Shown here: positions 17,678 through 27,676 of the stretch, piece after piece
Layout: each line of letters begins with the position of its first letter
How positions within the stretch are numbered: position 1 is the first letter of the stretch
Source of the DNA: Mycolicibacterium rhodesiae
GTDB lineage: Bacteria > Actinomycetota > Actinomycetes > Mycobacteriales > Mycobacteriaceae
Length of the DNA: 64,000 nt
Direction of reading: 5' to 3'
Assembly (NCBI RefSeq): GCF_002086695.1
Contig: NZ_MVIH01000002.1
Location: 1 to 64,000, forward strand
Position numbers and translations under genes: made by a program
The notes under the pieces: model-generated
Seen by the model: the letters and a program-made list of their open reading frames with translations, nothing else
Told to the model about the DNA's origin: nothing
The model's database searches: none

Positions 17678-19132
17678 ATGGGGTCAAACAAATACGTCGG
17701 GTACGTTGGCGGACTCGCGGTTGCGGTCGGGGTGGGCGCGGCTGTTGCCGCAGCAAGCCAAGGCGTAGCAAGCGCAGACACCGGCAAATCGGATTCATCA
17801 TCGAGCGCGTCAGATTCGGCCAAGCCCAACGCCGGCCCGAAGAAGTCCGCCACCGGCACCACGAAGCGCACCAAGGCGGTGTCGAAGCCCGCCGACAAGA
17901 TCAGCAGCGCAGCAACTTCCGACTCCAAGCCCGCCGCGTCGGCGCTGAAATCGGTTGCAACCACCGCCGCCGAGTTCGAGGCCGCTCAGGTCACGAAACT
18001 CGAAGGGCTGTTCAAGGGCACCGGACATGCCGCGCCCCGACCCGCCGCTGCCGCCGTGACCACCGAAACGACCACGGCGGATGCTGCCGTGACGCCGACG
18101 GCTGCCGCAACGCCGACCGCCGCCGCCTCAATCGCGACGGCGTTCTGGAACCCGTTCCGGTGGATGCCGCCCGAGCCGGCACCGCAGGATATGCCCGGCC
18201 CGATCTGGACTCTCGAGCAGTCCTTCATGGCGATATTCCCCAACCCCGTAAAGGCAGTCGCCCGTGAGGGATTCGAGCTCGGCTACCGCCTCACCCAGAC
18301 GATCCCGTGGGTCAACATCATCGTCCCGTTCACCAACATCATCACTGAGCTTCCCGACGCGCTCGCCGGTGACAAGGCAGCCTCCCAGCGCGTCATCAAC
18401 AACCTGATCGTCACGATCAACCCGATCGCGATTTTGTACTACGGCTACAACGAGGTCGCCGACGTGCTCAACCTGGAAGCACCTGCCCTGCAGTTGCAGT
18501 CCTGGTTCATCGGCTCGCTGTGGAACCTGTTCGACCCGTTTGCCTTGCTGCACATCCGCGGTGAGTCCGGGTTGCCGCTGTCGACGACGACCCCACCGCC
18601 GGACCAGGTGACCCCCGAGGCGACGGCTACGCTCGCCGCAGCGGTGACCCCGTCGGCCGGCGACATCACCCTGCCGGACATTCAGCTCCCGGACGTGATC
18701 AATCCCTTCCCGGCCGACGACCCGAAGCCCTACGGCATGCCGGAGGCGGTATACGGCGCCGAAAAGGCTTTGGTGGCGGCATTTCCCGTCGAAGTACGGC
18801 CCGTCGTGCGTGAGCTCTATGAAGCCAGCTGGCGCGTCTCACAGATGGTGCCCGGCCTGAGCGCCGTGGCGCCGATCGCCAACCTGCTGCCTGCGCTCTA
18901 CCAAGCCTCCCTCGGCCACCGGGACGCAGCACAGAGCGCGATCAATGACGTGCTGCTGACGACCACAGCTCTGTCGATCCTGTACTACGGCTACGACGAA
19001 CTGGCCGATGTGCTCAATGTCGAAGCGGCGGCCCAGGCGCTCAAGGTACAGATCTACGCGGCGATTTGGGACGAGGCCGACCCCAACGGCTACCTGCACG
19101 TGCCGGGTCACTCAGGGTTACAGACCGCCTGA
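17678..19132 (+). CDS. Secreted protein with an internal duplication, function unknown
   Basis: The 484-aa protein starts at ATG 17678 behind GAAGGG. Residues 1-34 are an export module of the KYVG type (NKYVGYVGGLAVAVGVGAA, ending ASA). Residues 35-150 are a Ser/Ala/Lys/Thr-rich linker. Two homologous modules follow, about 165-300 and 347-482. Each contains F(M/V)AxFP, a VP/IP-V-x-PI/PF-N segment and the signature ILYYGYNEVADVLN or ILYYGYDELADVLN, then L-H-x-x-G-x-SGL. The modules are mainly hydrophobic helices. I do not recognise a family. The N-terminal module is shared with the GH64 and DUF1214-like proteins of this window. Confidence 0.72.
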   Translation: MGSNKYVGYVGGLAVAVGVGAAVAAASQGVASADTGKSDSSSSASDSAKPNAGPKKSATGTTKRTKAVSKPADKISSAATSDSKPAASALKSVATTAAEFEAAQVTKLEGLFKGTGHAAPRPAAAAVTTETTTADAAVTPTAAATPTAAASIATAFWNPFRWMPPEPAPQDMPGPIWTLEQSFMAIFPNPVKAVAREGFELGYRLTQTIPWVNIIVPFTNIITELPDALAGDKAASQRVINNLIVTINPIAILYYGYNEVADVLNLEAPALQLQSWFIGSLWNLFDPFALLHIRGESGLPLSTTTPPPDQVTPEATATLAAAVTPSAGDITLPDIQLPDVINPFPADDPKPYGMPEAVYGAEKALVAAFPVEVRPVVRELYEASWRVSQMVPGLSAVAPIANLLPALYQASLGHRDAAQSAINDVLLTTTALSILYYGYDELADVLNVEAAAQALKVQIYAAIWDEADPNGYLHVPGHSGLQTA

Positions 19133-19161
19133 TCGAGTCGGGTTCGCCGCGCAGTCGCAAA

Positions 19162-19188
19162 TCGCTAGCGCGGCTTGACAACTAGCGA
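19162..19188. promoter_or_regulatory. Inverted repeat around a TTGACA box upstream of the peptide transporter operon
   Basis: TCGCTAG (19162-19168) and CTAGCGA (19182-19188) are perfect 7-base inverted arms; the 13-base spacer contains TTGACA at 19175-19180. This could be an operator over a promoter -35 box for the operon starting at 19411. It could instead be a terminator hairpin for the gene ending at 19132. No good -10 hexamer is seen at standard spacing. Confidence 0.35.
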
Positions 19189-19410
19189 CCGTACCCGCTC
19201 CCACTACGGTTTGCTGGTTGTCGCAATCGAAACCGGCACGCCGCGGCGTGATTCCAGCAACCACCGGGCCGGTAACGCTGGCGTTTCATGCCCTCCTGGC
19301 CGCGCATTTCTCCAGATGCGGTCGCGCCGTTCTGCCGCCAAGATCTAAGAGTTACGGCAGAGTCTCCTATCACTCGACTCTGTCCGGATGCTGTTGATCA
19401 AGGGAGCGAT

Positions 19411-21042
19411 ATGAAGCTGCGCAACGTCATCGCCATCGGAACTGTGGCGGCCGTGACCGCATTTGGCATAGCGGCGTGTGGCGGCAAGGGCGGCGGCAGT
19501 CAGGGTGGAGACATCAACGTCTCCATGACCTCGTTCCCGGATTATGTAGACCCACAGCTGTCCTACACACTGGAGGGATGGGAAGTGTTGTGGAACGTCT
19601 ACACCCCACTTTTGACGTACAAGCACCAAAAGGGTGATGCGGGAACAGACATCGTTCCCGGCCTCGCCAAGGACATGCCACAGATCTCGCCGGACGGCAA
19701 GACCTACAAGCTGACCCTACGGCCGAACATGAAATACTCCGACGGCACCCCCATCAAGGCTTCTGACTTCACCTACGCCATCAAGCGCCTGTTCAAGGCC
19801 AATTCCGGCGGCTCGGTGTTCTACGAAGGTATCGTCGGCGCAAAGGATTTCGCCGACGGTAAAGCCGACACCATCAGCGGCATCGCCGCCGATGACAACA
19901 GCGGTGACATCACCATCCAGCTGGACAAGCCCAACGGGACGTTCAACAGCGTCCTGGCCTTGATGTTCGCCGCCCCAGTACCACCGACCACCACACTGGA
20001 CAAGGACGTCACCAACAACCCGCCGCCCGCGAGTGGCCCGTTTGTGATCACCAAGGTCGACGCGCCGAATACGCTTACGATGGAGCGCAATCCGCAGTTC
20101 AAGACGGTCAAGGACGCCGGTGCCAGCGAGGTCGCCGATGCGCAGGTCGACAAGATCACGGTCACCCAGAACAAGAACAACTCTTCGCAGGTCACCGGCG
20201 TCGAACAGAATCAGATCGACTTCATGACCGACCCACCCGACGCCGACCGGCTACCCGAGGTCAAAGCCAAATACAGCAGCCGATTCCGGCTCGAGAACTC
20301 GATCAACACCTACTACTTCTGGATGAACACCCAGAAGGCACCCTTCAACGACCTCAAGGTCCGCCAGGCCATCAACTACGCCATCGACCCGGAGGCGCTC
20401 AACCGGGTGTTCGGCGGCCGGCTCCACCCGACCCAGCAGATCCTTCCGCCCGGCATGCCTGGATACGAGGAGTACAAGCTGTATCCCGGCCCTGATCTTG
20501 CCAAGGCCAAACAGCTTCTGGCCGAGGCGAATCCAACCGACAAAGACATCACCGTCTGGACCGACGACGAACCGGACCGCAAGCGGATCGGTGAGTACTA
20601 TCACGATCTGCTGACCCAGTTGGGGTTCAACGCCCAACTCAAGGTGATCGCCGGCGACGTGTACTTCACCACGATCGGCAACACCTCGACTCCCGATCTC
20701 GATACCGGGTTCGCCGACTGGTTCCAGGACTTCCCACACCCCGACGACTTCTTCCGTCCACTGCTCAACGGCGCGAGCATCCTCCCGACCAACAGCAACA
20801 ACTTCTCCCAGGCCAACCTGCCGGAACTCGACGCCAAGCAGAACGAGTTGCTGACTCAGCAGCTCACCGGCGACGTGAAGAAGCAGTACGCGGCGCTGGA
20901 CAAGGCCTACATGGAGCAGGCCGTGTGGGCCCCCTATGGCAACGAGGAATACACCACGTTCGTCTCCGAGCGCATGAACTTCGACAAGTCCTATCACCAT
21001 CTTCTGTTCAACCAGGACTACACGTCGTTCGCGCTCAAGTAA
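19411..21042 (+). CDS. Peptide ABC transporter substrate-binding lipoprotein (SBP_bac_5)
   Basis: A 543-aa family 5 extracellular solute-binding protein. The start at 19411 follows AAGGGAG and begins a lipoprotein signal with lipobox FGIAAC (Cys23). Motifs typical of OppA/DppA-like proteins are visible: LTLRPNMKYSDGTPIKASDF, VRQAINYAIDPEALNRVFGG and the C-terminal FADWFQDFPHPDDFF. It should deliver peptides or similar ligands to the permeases encoded next; its TAA stop overlaps the next ATG by one base. It is the first gene of a five-gene operon. Confidence 0.92.
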   Translation: MKLRNVIAIGTVAAVTAFGIAACGGKGGGSQGGDINVSMTSFPDYVDPQLSYTLEGWEVLWNVYTPLLTYKHQKGDAGTDIVPGLAKDMPQISPDGKTYKLTLRPNMKYSDGTPIKASDFTYAIKRLFKANSGGSVFYEGIVGAKDFADGKADTISGIAADDNSGDITIQLDKPNGTFNSVLALMFAAPVPPTTTLDKDVTNNPPPASGPFVITKVDAPNTLTMERNPQFKTVKDAGASEVADAQVDKITVTQNKNNSSQVTGVEQNQIDFMTDPPDADRLPEVKAKYSSRFRLENSINTYYFWMNTQKAPFNDLKVRQAINYAIDPEALNRVFGGRLHPTQQILPPGMPGYEEYKLYPGPDLAKAKQLLAEANPTDKDITVWTDDEPDRKRIGEYYHDLLTQLGFNAQLKVIAGDVYFTTIGNTSTPDLDTGFADWFQDFPHPDDFFRPLLNGASILPTNSNNFSQANLPELDAKQNELLTQQLTGDVKKQYAALDKAYMEQAVWAPYGNEEYTTFVSERMNFDKSYHHLLFNQDYTSFALK

Positions 21043-22025
21043 TGGCGCCTCCGACTGCTGTGCGAGGGCGCAGTCCCTGGCACTTGGCCTGGATTCGGCT
21101 GCAGCGCAACAAGGTCTCGCTGGCCTTCGGCGTGCTGTTCTTGCTCATCGTGGTGTTCAGCCTTGCAGCACCGCTGTGGGCCGACCATGTCGCCCACACC
21201 GGGCCGAACCAGAACCACATCACCGACAAGATCCTGATCGACGGGCAACCGACCAACATCGTCGCGACTGACGGAACCCCGTTGGGGCCCGGGCTTCGCG
21301 GTCGTTACCTGCTCGGTGCTGACCAGAACGGCCGCGACGTCATGGTGCGCCTGATGTACGGCGGTCGGACGTCGATCTATGTGGGCGTCGCTGCCGCAGT
21401 GATCACCACGCTGCTGGCTGTCGTCGTCGGCATGTTGGCCGGCTATTACCGAGGCTGGATCGACTCGATCCTGTCGCGGATTCTCGATGTCGTATGGGCC
21501 TTCCCAGTGCTGTTGCTCGGTATCGCCCTGGGCACAACGCTGGCTCTCGGCGGCATTAGTGTCGGCGGGCTGCAAATCGCCGGAGACTCATTGTGGATTC
21601 CCATCCTGATCATCGGGTGTGTCTACGTGCCGTATATGGCCAGGCCGATTCGCGGCGAGATCCTGGCCCTACGTGAAAAGGAGTTCGTGGAAGCCGCTGT
21701 CGCCCAAGGCAAAGGACCGGTGCGCATCATGGTCTCCGAGCTTCTCCCCAACATCGTGTCCACGATCATCGTGTTCTTCACTCTCAACATCGCCAACAAC
21801 ATGCTGCTGGAGTCAGCCCTGTCATTTCTCGGGGCCGGTGTGCGGCCGCCGAACGCCTCGTGGGGCACGATGATCGCTGACGGTTACCAAACCATCTACA
21901 CCGCGCCGCATCTGACGATCGTTCCCGGGCTGATGATCGTTCTGACCGTGCTGTCTCTCAACGTGTTCGGCGATGGCTTGCGCGACTCGCTGGACCCGCG
22001 CGCCAAGATTCGCTTGGAGCACTAG
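21042..22025 (+). CDS. Peptide ABC transporter permease (OppC/DppC type)
   Basis: A 327-aa inner membrane permease with an N-terminal membrane helix (VSLAFGVLFLLIVVFSLAAP), then a BPD_transp_1 domain. The EAA loop is EFVEAAVAQGKGPVRIMVSE, and the end NVFGDGLRDSLDPRAK is the usual OppC/DppC tail. The start at 21042 overlaps the binding-protein stop (TAATG). In this operon the C-type permease precedes the B-type, unlike the B-C order common in Dpp/Opp operons. Confidence 0.9.
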   Translation: MAPPTAVRGRSPWHLAWIRLQRNKVSLAFGVLFLLIVVFSLAAPLWADHVAHTGPNQNHITDKILIDGQPTNIVATDGTPLGPGLRGRYLLGADQNGRDVMVRLMYGGRTSIYVGVAAAVITTLLAVVVGMLAGYYRGWIDSILSRILDVVWAFPVLLLGIALGTTLALGGISVGGLQIAGDSLWIPILIIGCVYVPYMARPIRGEILALREKEFVEAAVAQGKGPVRIMVSELLPNIVSTIIVFFTLNIANNMLLESALSFLGAGVRPPNASWGTMIADGYQTIYTAPHLTIVPGLMIVLTVLSLNVFGDGLRDSLDPRAKIRLEH

Positions 22026-22028
22026 CCC

Positions 22029-22991
22029 ATGGCCCGGTTCATCGCGCGTCGGCTGATCGGCATGATCGCCGTACTGTTCGCCATCTCGGTGATCGTGTTC
22101 TTGATCTTCAACGTCATCCCCAACTCCGACCCGGCCGCCCGGATTGCCGGCAAAAACGCAAACCCTGCACTCATCGCCCGGGTGAGCGCCGATCTGGGCC
22201 TCGATCAGCCCCTGCCGGTGCAATACCTGACGATGATGAAGCAGATCTTCACCGGCGAACTCACCTCTTATGCAAGCAATCAGAATGTGGCGCAGCAGAT
22301 TTGGAACGGGCTTCCGGTGACGTTGTCGCTCACCATCGGCGCCGCGATTCTGTGGATGGCACTTGCGGTGTGGTTCGGGTACCTCAGCGCGGTTCGTGCC
22401 GGTGGGTTCACCGACCGGGCACTGACGATCTTGTCGCTGGTCGGAATCTCGATGCCGGTGTTCTGGCTGGCAGCAATACTGTTGTACTACTTCAGCTTCA
22501 AGGTCCAGCTGTTCCCGACTGGTAGCTACGTTCCCTTGACGGAGGACCCGCTGAATTGGCTGTACCACCTGATCTTGCCGTGGATCACCCTGGCGGTCCT
22601 CTATGTGGGTTTCTACAGTCGCGTCCTGCGCTCCAACATGCTCGACGTGATGAACGAGGACTACGTGCGCACTGCTCGCGCAAAGGGAATCAGTGAGCGC
22701 CAGGTGCGCATGCGGCATGTGCTGCGCAATTCGATGATCCCGATCGTCACGCTGTTCGGCCTCGACTTCGGCGCGGTGGTCGGCGGCGGGGCCATCCTGA
22801 CCGAAACTGTCTTCAACCTCAACGGTGTGGGCCTCTACGCCGGACAGGCGATCGGCAAGCTGGACCTGCCGCCGCTGATGGCCATCACGATGTTCGGCGC
22901 TTTCTTCATCGTGCTGTTCAACACCATCGTGGACATTCTCTATGCGGTTCTCGACCCGCGAATCCGCCTAGGAGAGGCGGCCCCCGCATGA
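22029..22991 (+). CDS. Peptide ABC transporter permease (OppB/DppB type)
   Basis: A 320-aa permease with the canonical N-terminus ([20 protein letters not shown]) and [12 protein letters not shown]. The EAA loop is [20 protein letters not shown], and the end is [15 protein letters not shown]. Together with the C-type protein it forms the membrane channel of the transporter. It starts three bases after the previous stop, and its own stop overlaps the ATPase start by four bases (ATGA). Confidence 0.92.
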   Translation: MARFIARRLIGMIAVLFAISVIVFLIFNVIPNSDPAARIAGKNANPALIARVSADLGLDQPLPVQYLTMMKQIFTGELTSYASNQNVAQQIWNGLPVTLSLTIGAAILWMALAVWFGYLSAVRAGGFTDRALTILSLVGISMPVFWLAAILLYYFSFKVQLFPTGSYVPLTEDPLNWLYHLILPWITLAVLYVGFYSRVLRSNMLDVMNEDYVRTARAKGISERQVRMRHVLRNSMIPIVTLFGLDFGAVVGGGAILTETVFNLNGVGLYAGQAIGKLDLPPLMAITMFGAFFIVLFNTIVDILYAVLDPRIRLGEAAPA

Positions 22992-23977
22992 ACCCCATCC
23001 TGACCGTCACCGACCTGCGGGTCAGCTTCGCCACCGAGGACGGAGTGGTGCACGCGGTCGACGGTGTGTCGTTCGAGGTCCACCCCGGCGAGGTCGTCGC
23101 CGTCGTCGGAGAATCGGGCAGCGGCAAGAGCGTCACGGCGCAGACCCTGATCGGACTCACCCGGGCGCCCAACGCGAGAATAAGCGGCTCGGTGATCTTC
23201 GACGGCCGGGAACTCACCGGGTTGTCCGACAGCGAATTGCGAACCATCCGTGGCGAACACATCGCGATGATCTTCCAGGATCCGATGACGTCCCTCAATC
23301 CGGTGTACCGGGTGGGCGATCAGATCGCCGAGATGATCCGCGCTCACCGCGACGTATCCAGGTCCGAAGCTCTTTCTCATGCAGTCGACCTGCTGCGCTC
23401 GGTGGGCATCCCGAACCCGGAACGCAGGGTGCGTGACTACCCACACGAATTCTCCGGCGGTATGCGCCAACGCGTGATGATTGCCATGGCGCTGGCACTG
23501 GAGCCCGAAGTGCTGATCGCCGACGAGCCCACCACCGCGCTCGACGTCACCATCCAGGCCCAAATCCTGCGTCTGCTTGACACATTGAACCGTGACCGCA
23601 ACCTGTCGGTCGTGCTCATCACCCACGATCTCGGCGTGGTTGCCGAGCTGGCCGACCGCGTGGTGGTCATGTACGCCGGGCAGATCGTCGAAGACGCACC
23701 TCTGGAAGAGCTGTTCTACAACCCGCAGCATCCCTACACCTGGGGGCTGCTGGGCTCGATCGCCCGTCTGGACGAAGACCGACCGGACCGGCTTCCCCAA
23801 ATCGGTGGGTCGCCGCCGTCGCTGCTGAGCCCTCCGACCGGGTGCCGGTTCGCCCCACGGTGCAAGTTCGCCTTCGACAAGTGCACGCAGCCACCGACTC
23901 TGGAGGCTCGCGTGACCGACGCTGGACACCTGGACCGCTGTTGGTTGACCCCCGCCGAAAAGGTGGCGAATCGATGA
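22988..23977 (+). CDS. Peptide ABC transporter ATP-binding protein (OppD/DppD type)
   Basis: A 329-aa ATPase with Walker A GESGSGKS, signature FSGGMRQR, Walker [13 protein letters not shown] and the switch His in LITHDLGVV. The C-terminal oligopeptide/dipeptide domain has the cysteine pattern [14 protein letters not shown] and a later C, which in this family can bind an iron-sulphur cluster. ATGA overlaps exist at both ends, so the operon is translationally coupled here. Confidence 0.93.
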   Translation: MNPILTVTDLRVSFATEDGVVHAVDGVSFEVHPGEVVAVVGESGSGKSVTAQTLIGLTRAPNARISGSVIFDGRELTGLSDSELRTIRGEHIAMIFQDPMTSLNPVYRVGDQIAEMIRAHRDVSRSEALSHAVDLLRSVGIPNPERRVRDYPHEFSGGMRQRVMIAMALALEPEVLIADEPTTALDVTIQAQILRLLDTLNRDRNLSVVLITHDLGVVAELADRVVVMYAGQIVEDAPLEELFYNPQHPYTWGLLGSIARLDEDRPDRLPQIGGSPPSLLSPPTGCRFAPRCKFAFDKCTQPPTLEARVTDAGHLDRCWLTPAEKVANR

Positions 23978-24957
23978 AGGGCGATCCTCTGCTCGAGGTC
24001 ACCGACCTCGTCAAGCATTTCCCGATCAAGTCCGGCGTCGTCGTCGATCGGGAAGTGGCGCGGGTACGCGCCGTCGACGGAGTCACATTCACTCTGCACG
24101 AGGGGGAAACACTCGGCCTGGTCGGCGAATCCGGCTGCGGCAAGTCAACTCTGTGCCGAGCCATTCTTCAGCTGGTGACACCGACGTCGGGATCGGTCCG
24201 CTTCGAGGGCCAGGAGTTGGTCGGGCGGTCGCGTCGCGAACTGCGGCCGTTACGTCGTCAGATGCAGATGGTCTTCCAGGATCCGTTCGCCTCGTTGAAC
24301 CCCCGCAAGCGGGTGGGGCAGATAATCGGTGATCCCCTGGCCTTGCACGGCCTGGCCAGCGGCGCCGAGTTGAAGCGACAAGTACATGAGCTACTCGACC
24401 GGGTGGGGCTGCAGGCTGAACACTTCAACCGCTATCCGCACGAGTTCTCCGGCGGCCAGCGCCAGCGTATCGGCATCGCCCGCGCGTTGGCCTTGAGACC
24501 CAAGTTGATCATCGCCGACGAACCGGTCTCGGCGCTCGACGTCTCGGTCCAGGCCCAGATCGTCAATCTGCTCGAGGAGTTGCAGGACGAGTTCGGCCTG
24601 TCCTACTTGTTCGTCGCGCACGACCTCGGTGTCGTGCGCCACGTCTCGGATCGAGTGGCGGTGATGTATCTGGGCAAGATCGTCGAGCACGCCAGCGCCG
24701 ACGGGCTCTACGGACACCCGCTGCACCCCTACAGCAACGCGCTGCTGTCGGCGGTGCCGATACCCGACCCTCGCAGAAATACCGCCCGCGAACGCCTCAT
24801 CCTCGAAGGTGACGTCCCGAGCCCCGTCGACCCGCCGCCTGCCTGCAGGTTCCACACCCGCTGCACCTTCGCCACTGACATCTGCCGGACCGAGGAACCG
24901 CCTCTCGCCGAGCTGGAGCCCGCACACTTCGCGGCCTGCCATCACCCCCGGTTCTGA
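23974..24957 (+). CDS. Peptide ABC transporter ATP-binding protein (OppF/DppF type)
   Basis: A 327-aa ATPase starting at the coupled ATG 23974. Walker A is GESGCGKS, the signature is [15 protein letters not shown] and Walker B is [32 protein letters not shown] follows, and the C-terminal cysteine motif is [14 protein letters not shown]. It pairs with the preceding ATPase as a heterodimer. It is the last gene of the transporter operon. Confidence 0.93.
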   Translation: MKGDPLLEVTDLVKHFPIKSGVVVDREVARVRAVDGVTFTLHEGETLGLVGESGCGKSTLCRAILQLVTPTSGSVRFEGQELVGRSRRELRPLRRQMQMVFQDPFASLNPRKRVGQIIGDPLALHGLASGAELKRQVHELLDRVGLQAEHFNRYPHEFSGGQRQRIGIARALALRPKLIIADEPVSALDVSVQAQIVNLLEELQDEFGLSYLFVAHDLGVVRHVSDRVAVMYLGKIVEHASADGLYGHPLHPYSNALLSAVPIPDPRRNTARERLILEGDVPSPVDPPPACRFHTRCTFATDICRTEEPPLAELEPAHFAACHHPRF

Positions 24958-25035
24958 TCGACCGTCGCTCACACGTTTCGACCTGGCTTTGTGCGGGGAT
25001 ATTAAGCCAGCACAACTCGGACACTAGGGGCGATC

Positions 25036-25293
25036 ATGAACGATCAGGATGGCGGCACGGGAGAGGTTCTCCGCACGCTGGGCCTGATGTTGAATCTGTC
25101 GGCAATCGTGGCGTTTGCGCTGTTCCTGAGCACGCTGGGTCCGGGTGGCCCGGGTCCGTCAGCGCTGGCCGCGGCCATCGCCGTCGTCGCGTTCCTGGCC
25201 AGCCTGGCCTGCTTCGCCATCGACCGCCGCCGGACCGAGGAAGAGTCCTTCGGCCAGGCCGCTCGCCCGGTGACCGTCGCCGCTGAGGCCTAG
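25036..25293 (+). CDS. Small two-helix membrane protein, unknown
   Basis: An 85-aa protein with two hydrophobic segments (LNLSAIVAFALFLSTLG and ALAAAIAVVAFLASLACFAI) and a charged C-terminus. AGGGGCG lies before the ATG. It ends nine bases before poxB on the same strand, so it may be co-transcribed and help at the membrane, but no family is recognised. Confidence 0.55.
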   Translation: MNDQDGGTGEVLRTLGLMLNLSAIVAFALFLSTLGPGGPGPSALAAAIAVVAFLASLACFAIDRRRTEEESFGQAARPVTVAAEA

Positions 25294-25302
25294 ACTTCTG
25301 CT

Positions 25303-27039
25303 GTGCCTACCGTCGCCCAGCATCTCATCGCAGCGCTGAAATCCAGTGGCATCAGCCGTGTCTACGGCCTACCAGGCGACAGCCTCAACGGCTTCACCGA
25401 CGCGATCCGGCGCTCCGAGGGCATGAGGTGGGAGCACGTACGCCACGAGGAGACGGCTGCGTTCGCCGCGACTGCCGACGCCGCGCTGACCGGTCAGCTG
25501 GCGGTGTGTGCCGGCAGCTGCGGACCCGGCAACACCCACCTCATCAACGGTCTCTACGACGCCCAACGCACCCGGGTTCCGGTGTTGGCGATCGCTGCGC
25601 ACATCCCGCTCAGCGAGGTCGGCACCGGCTACTTCCAGGAAACGCATCCGCAGGAGTTGTTCCGCGAATGCAGCGTCTACTGCGAGTTGGTCAGCACTCC
25701 GGAAATGGCCCCACGCCTGGTCGAGATCGCGATGCGCACCGCGATCGAAGAAAACGGAGTCGCGGTCCTGGTGATCCCGGGCGAGGTGTTCCTGGCCAAG
25801 CTTCCCGACCGTGACTGGAACACCAAACCGGTACGGCCGACCCGATCGGTGCTGCGCCCTGACGACGAGTCACTGCGGCGCGCGGCGGACATCCTCAACG
25901 CGGGGTCGCGTGTGACCATCCTCGGTGGCGCCGGAACCGCAGGCGCGCACACCGAACTTCTCCGGCTTGCCGAGACTCTGAATTCGCCTATCGTGCATGC
26001 CTTCCGCGGCAAAGAGCACATCGAATACGACAACCCGTTCGACGTCGGGATGACCGGGTTGCTCGGTTTCGCATCTGGTTATAAGGCCATCAAGGAAGCC
26101 GACGTGCTGCTGATGCTGGGCACCGACTTCCCGTACTCGCAGTTCTATCCGGACAACGCTCAAGTCATCCAGGTCGACATCCGCGGCAGCCACCTCGGCC
26201 GGCGTACACCGGTGGATCTCGGTTTGGTCGGTTCGGTGAAGGACACCATCGACGCGCTGCTGCCGCTACTGTCCCGCAAGGCCGACCGGACGCACCTGGA
26301 CCGGTCGCTCAGCCACTATCAACGCACCCGCAGGTCGCTCGACTCGCTCGCGGTCAACGACCGCGACAAGACCCCCATCCGTCCGGAATACGTTGCGGGC
26401 GTGGTTGATCGACTCGCTCACGACGACACGGTGTTCACCTTCGATGTCGGCTCACCCACGGTGTGGGCAGCTCGGTACCTGACGATGAATGGCCGGCGGC
26501 GGCTCTCCGGATCGTTCACGCACGGCACCATGGCGTGTGCGCTGCCGCACGCGATCGGCGCGCAGACCGCATTCCCAGGACGTCAGGTGATCGCCCTGGC
26601 GGGCGACGGCGGACTGACCATGGGGTTCGGCGAGCTACTCACCTTGGTGCAGAACAACCTGCCGGTGAAGGTCATCGTCTTCAACAATTCGTCGCTGAAC
26701 TTCGTCGAACTCGAGATGAAGGCCGCCGGGGTGGTGAACTTCGGCACCGAGCTGAAGAACCCCGATTTCGGAGCTGTCGCTCGGGCGATCGGACTGTTCG
26801 GGCGGCGAGTCGAACAGCCCGCGGATCTGGAGCAAGCGGTGGCCGATGCACTGGCCTACGACGGTCCGGCGCTGATCGATGTGGTGACGGCCCGTCAGGA
26901 ATTGTCCATTCCACCAGCGATTTCCGCCGAGCAGGCCAAAGGCTTCACGCTGTACGCGATCCGCACCATCCTGGCCGGACGCGGCGACGAGTTGCTCGAC
27001 CTGGTGAGCACCAACGTCGCCCGGCGCATCCTCGACTAG
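25303..27039 (+). CDS. poxB: Pyruvate:quinone oxidoreductase (PoxB-type TPP enzyme)
   Basis: A 578-aa thiamine diphosphate enzyme with three domains. The N-terminal domain has [18 protein letters not shown] and the activating Glu in [10 protein letters not shown]. The central FAD/Rossmann domain is about residues 185-340. The C-terminal domain has the TPP motif [18 protein letters not shown] followed by the Asn-Asn of [11 protein letters not shown]. Length and order match PoxB, which decarboxylates pyruvate to acetate and CO2 and passes electrons to quinone at the membrane. The end [16 protein letters not shown] resembles the membrane-binding tail. It starts at GTG 25303, and its TAG stop shares CTAG with the convergent gene's stop. 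Confidence 0.88.
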   Translation: MPTVAQHLIAALKSSGISRVYGLPGDSLNGFTDAIRRSEGMRWEHVRHEETAAFAATADAALTGQLAVCAGSCGPGNTHLINGLYDAQRTRVPVLAIAAHIPLSEVGTGYFQETHPQELFRECSVYCELVSTPEMAPRLVEIAMRTAIEENGVAVLVIPGEVFLAKLPDRDWNTKPVRPTRSVLRPDDESLRRAADILNAGSRVTILGGAGTAGAHTELLRLAETLNSPIVHAFRGKEHIEYDNPFDVGMTGLLGFASGYKAIKEADVLLMLGTDFPYSQFYPDNAQVIQVDIRGSHLGRRTPVDLGLVGSVKDTIDALLPLLSRKADRTHLDRSLSHYQRTRRSLDSLAVNDRDKTPIRPEYVAGVVDRLAHDDTVFTFDVGSPTVWAARYLTMNGRRRLSGSFTHGTMACALPHAIGAQTAFPGRQVIALAGDGGLTMGFGELLTLVQNNLPVKVIVFNNSSLNFVELEMKAAGVVNFGTELKNPDFGAVARAIGLFGRRVEQPADLEQAVADALAYDGPALIDVVTARQELSIPPAISAEQAKGFTLYAIRTILAGRGDELLDLVSTNVARRILD

Positions 27040-27554
27040 TTGGTCCGGTCGGCCCACCCGGCTGGGAGCTCGCTGGGTGCCACGTCGATCACCGAGTCGT
27101 CGTCCTCGCCTACCTGCTCGAAGAGCGTGATGTAGGCGAATTCGGGCACCACGTAGATCGGATACGTCGGGCCCTCGTCGCGGTACTGACGCATCTCGTC
27201 GAGGTGATCGTTCTGAAAGCAGACGGTGCGCTCACCGTGCTGTTGAATCCACTGCGGGAAGAAGATGACGCCGTGAAGGCGACGTTTCCCCGGCATCACG
27301 TTGACGGCCACGGAGGTTCCGGTCGGTTCGGTCCATGAGATCTTGAAGCTGTCGTCGTCGAGTTGAACGAGATCCACCTCTTGACCTTTGACCCATCTGC
27401 CACCGACGTGCCCGGTATGGATGCGGTAATCGATTGTGTGAGCGTTCTTCACGTACATCTCGTACTGCCAGCCGTTGGCATAGGTGTAGACGAAGCGGTG
27501 CCCGGTGATCGCTGACAAGTCTTGCGGGGGAATCGGATGCTCGACGCTGGTCAT
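27036..27554 (-). CDS. Phenolic acid decarboxylase
   Basis: A 172-aa protein (ATG 27554; an in-frame start at 27587 adds 11 residues). It matches the PadC/PAD family along its length: [63 protein letters not shown] and [14 protein letters not shown]. These contain the active-site Tyr pair, Arg and Glu of the beta-barrel enzyme. The enzyme decarboxylates p-coumaric, ferulic and caffeic acids to 4-vinylphenols without cofactor. It is divergent from a zinc alcohol dehydrogenase gene. Confidence 0.9.
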   Translation of the reverse strand: MTSVEHPIPPQDLSAITGHRFVYTYANGWQYEMYVKNAHTIDYRIHTGHVGGRWVKGQEVDLVQLDDDSFKISWTEPTGTSVAVNVMPGKRRLHGVIFFPQWIQQHGERTVCFQNDHLDEMRQYRDEGPTYPIYVVPEFAYITLFEQVGEDDDSVIDVAPSELPAGWADRTN

Positions 27555-27625
27555 GAGGGGTGGCGTGCCCAGCCCAACCGTTCTCAAACAGGACCCGGCG
27601 AGGCAGAATCGAAAGGAAGACCGCT

Positions 27626-27655
27626 ATGCTGAGTCGAGTTTGCTTTACCCAGCAT
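27626..27655. promoter_or_regulatory. Inverted repeat in the PAD/ADH divergent promoter region
   Basis: ATGCTG (27626-27631) and CAGCAT (27650-27655) are exact inverted arms, 18 bases apart, in the 122-base gap between the divergent decarboxylase and dehydrogenase genes. A regulator-binding site is possible, but no regulator gene is adjacent. Confidence 0.25.
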
Positions 27656-27676
27656 CGCAACGAATCGAGGGAGCCC

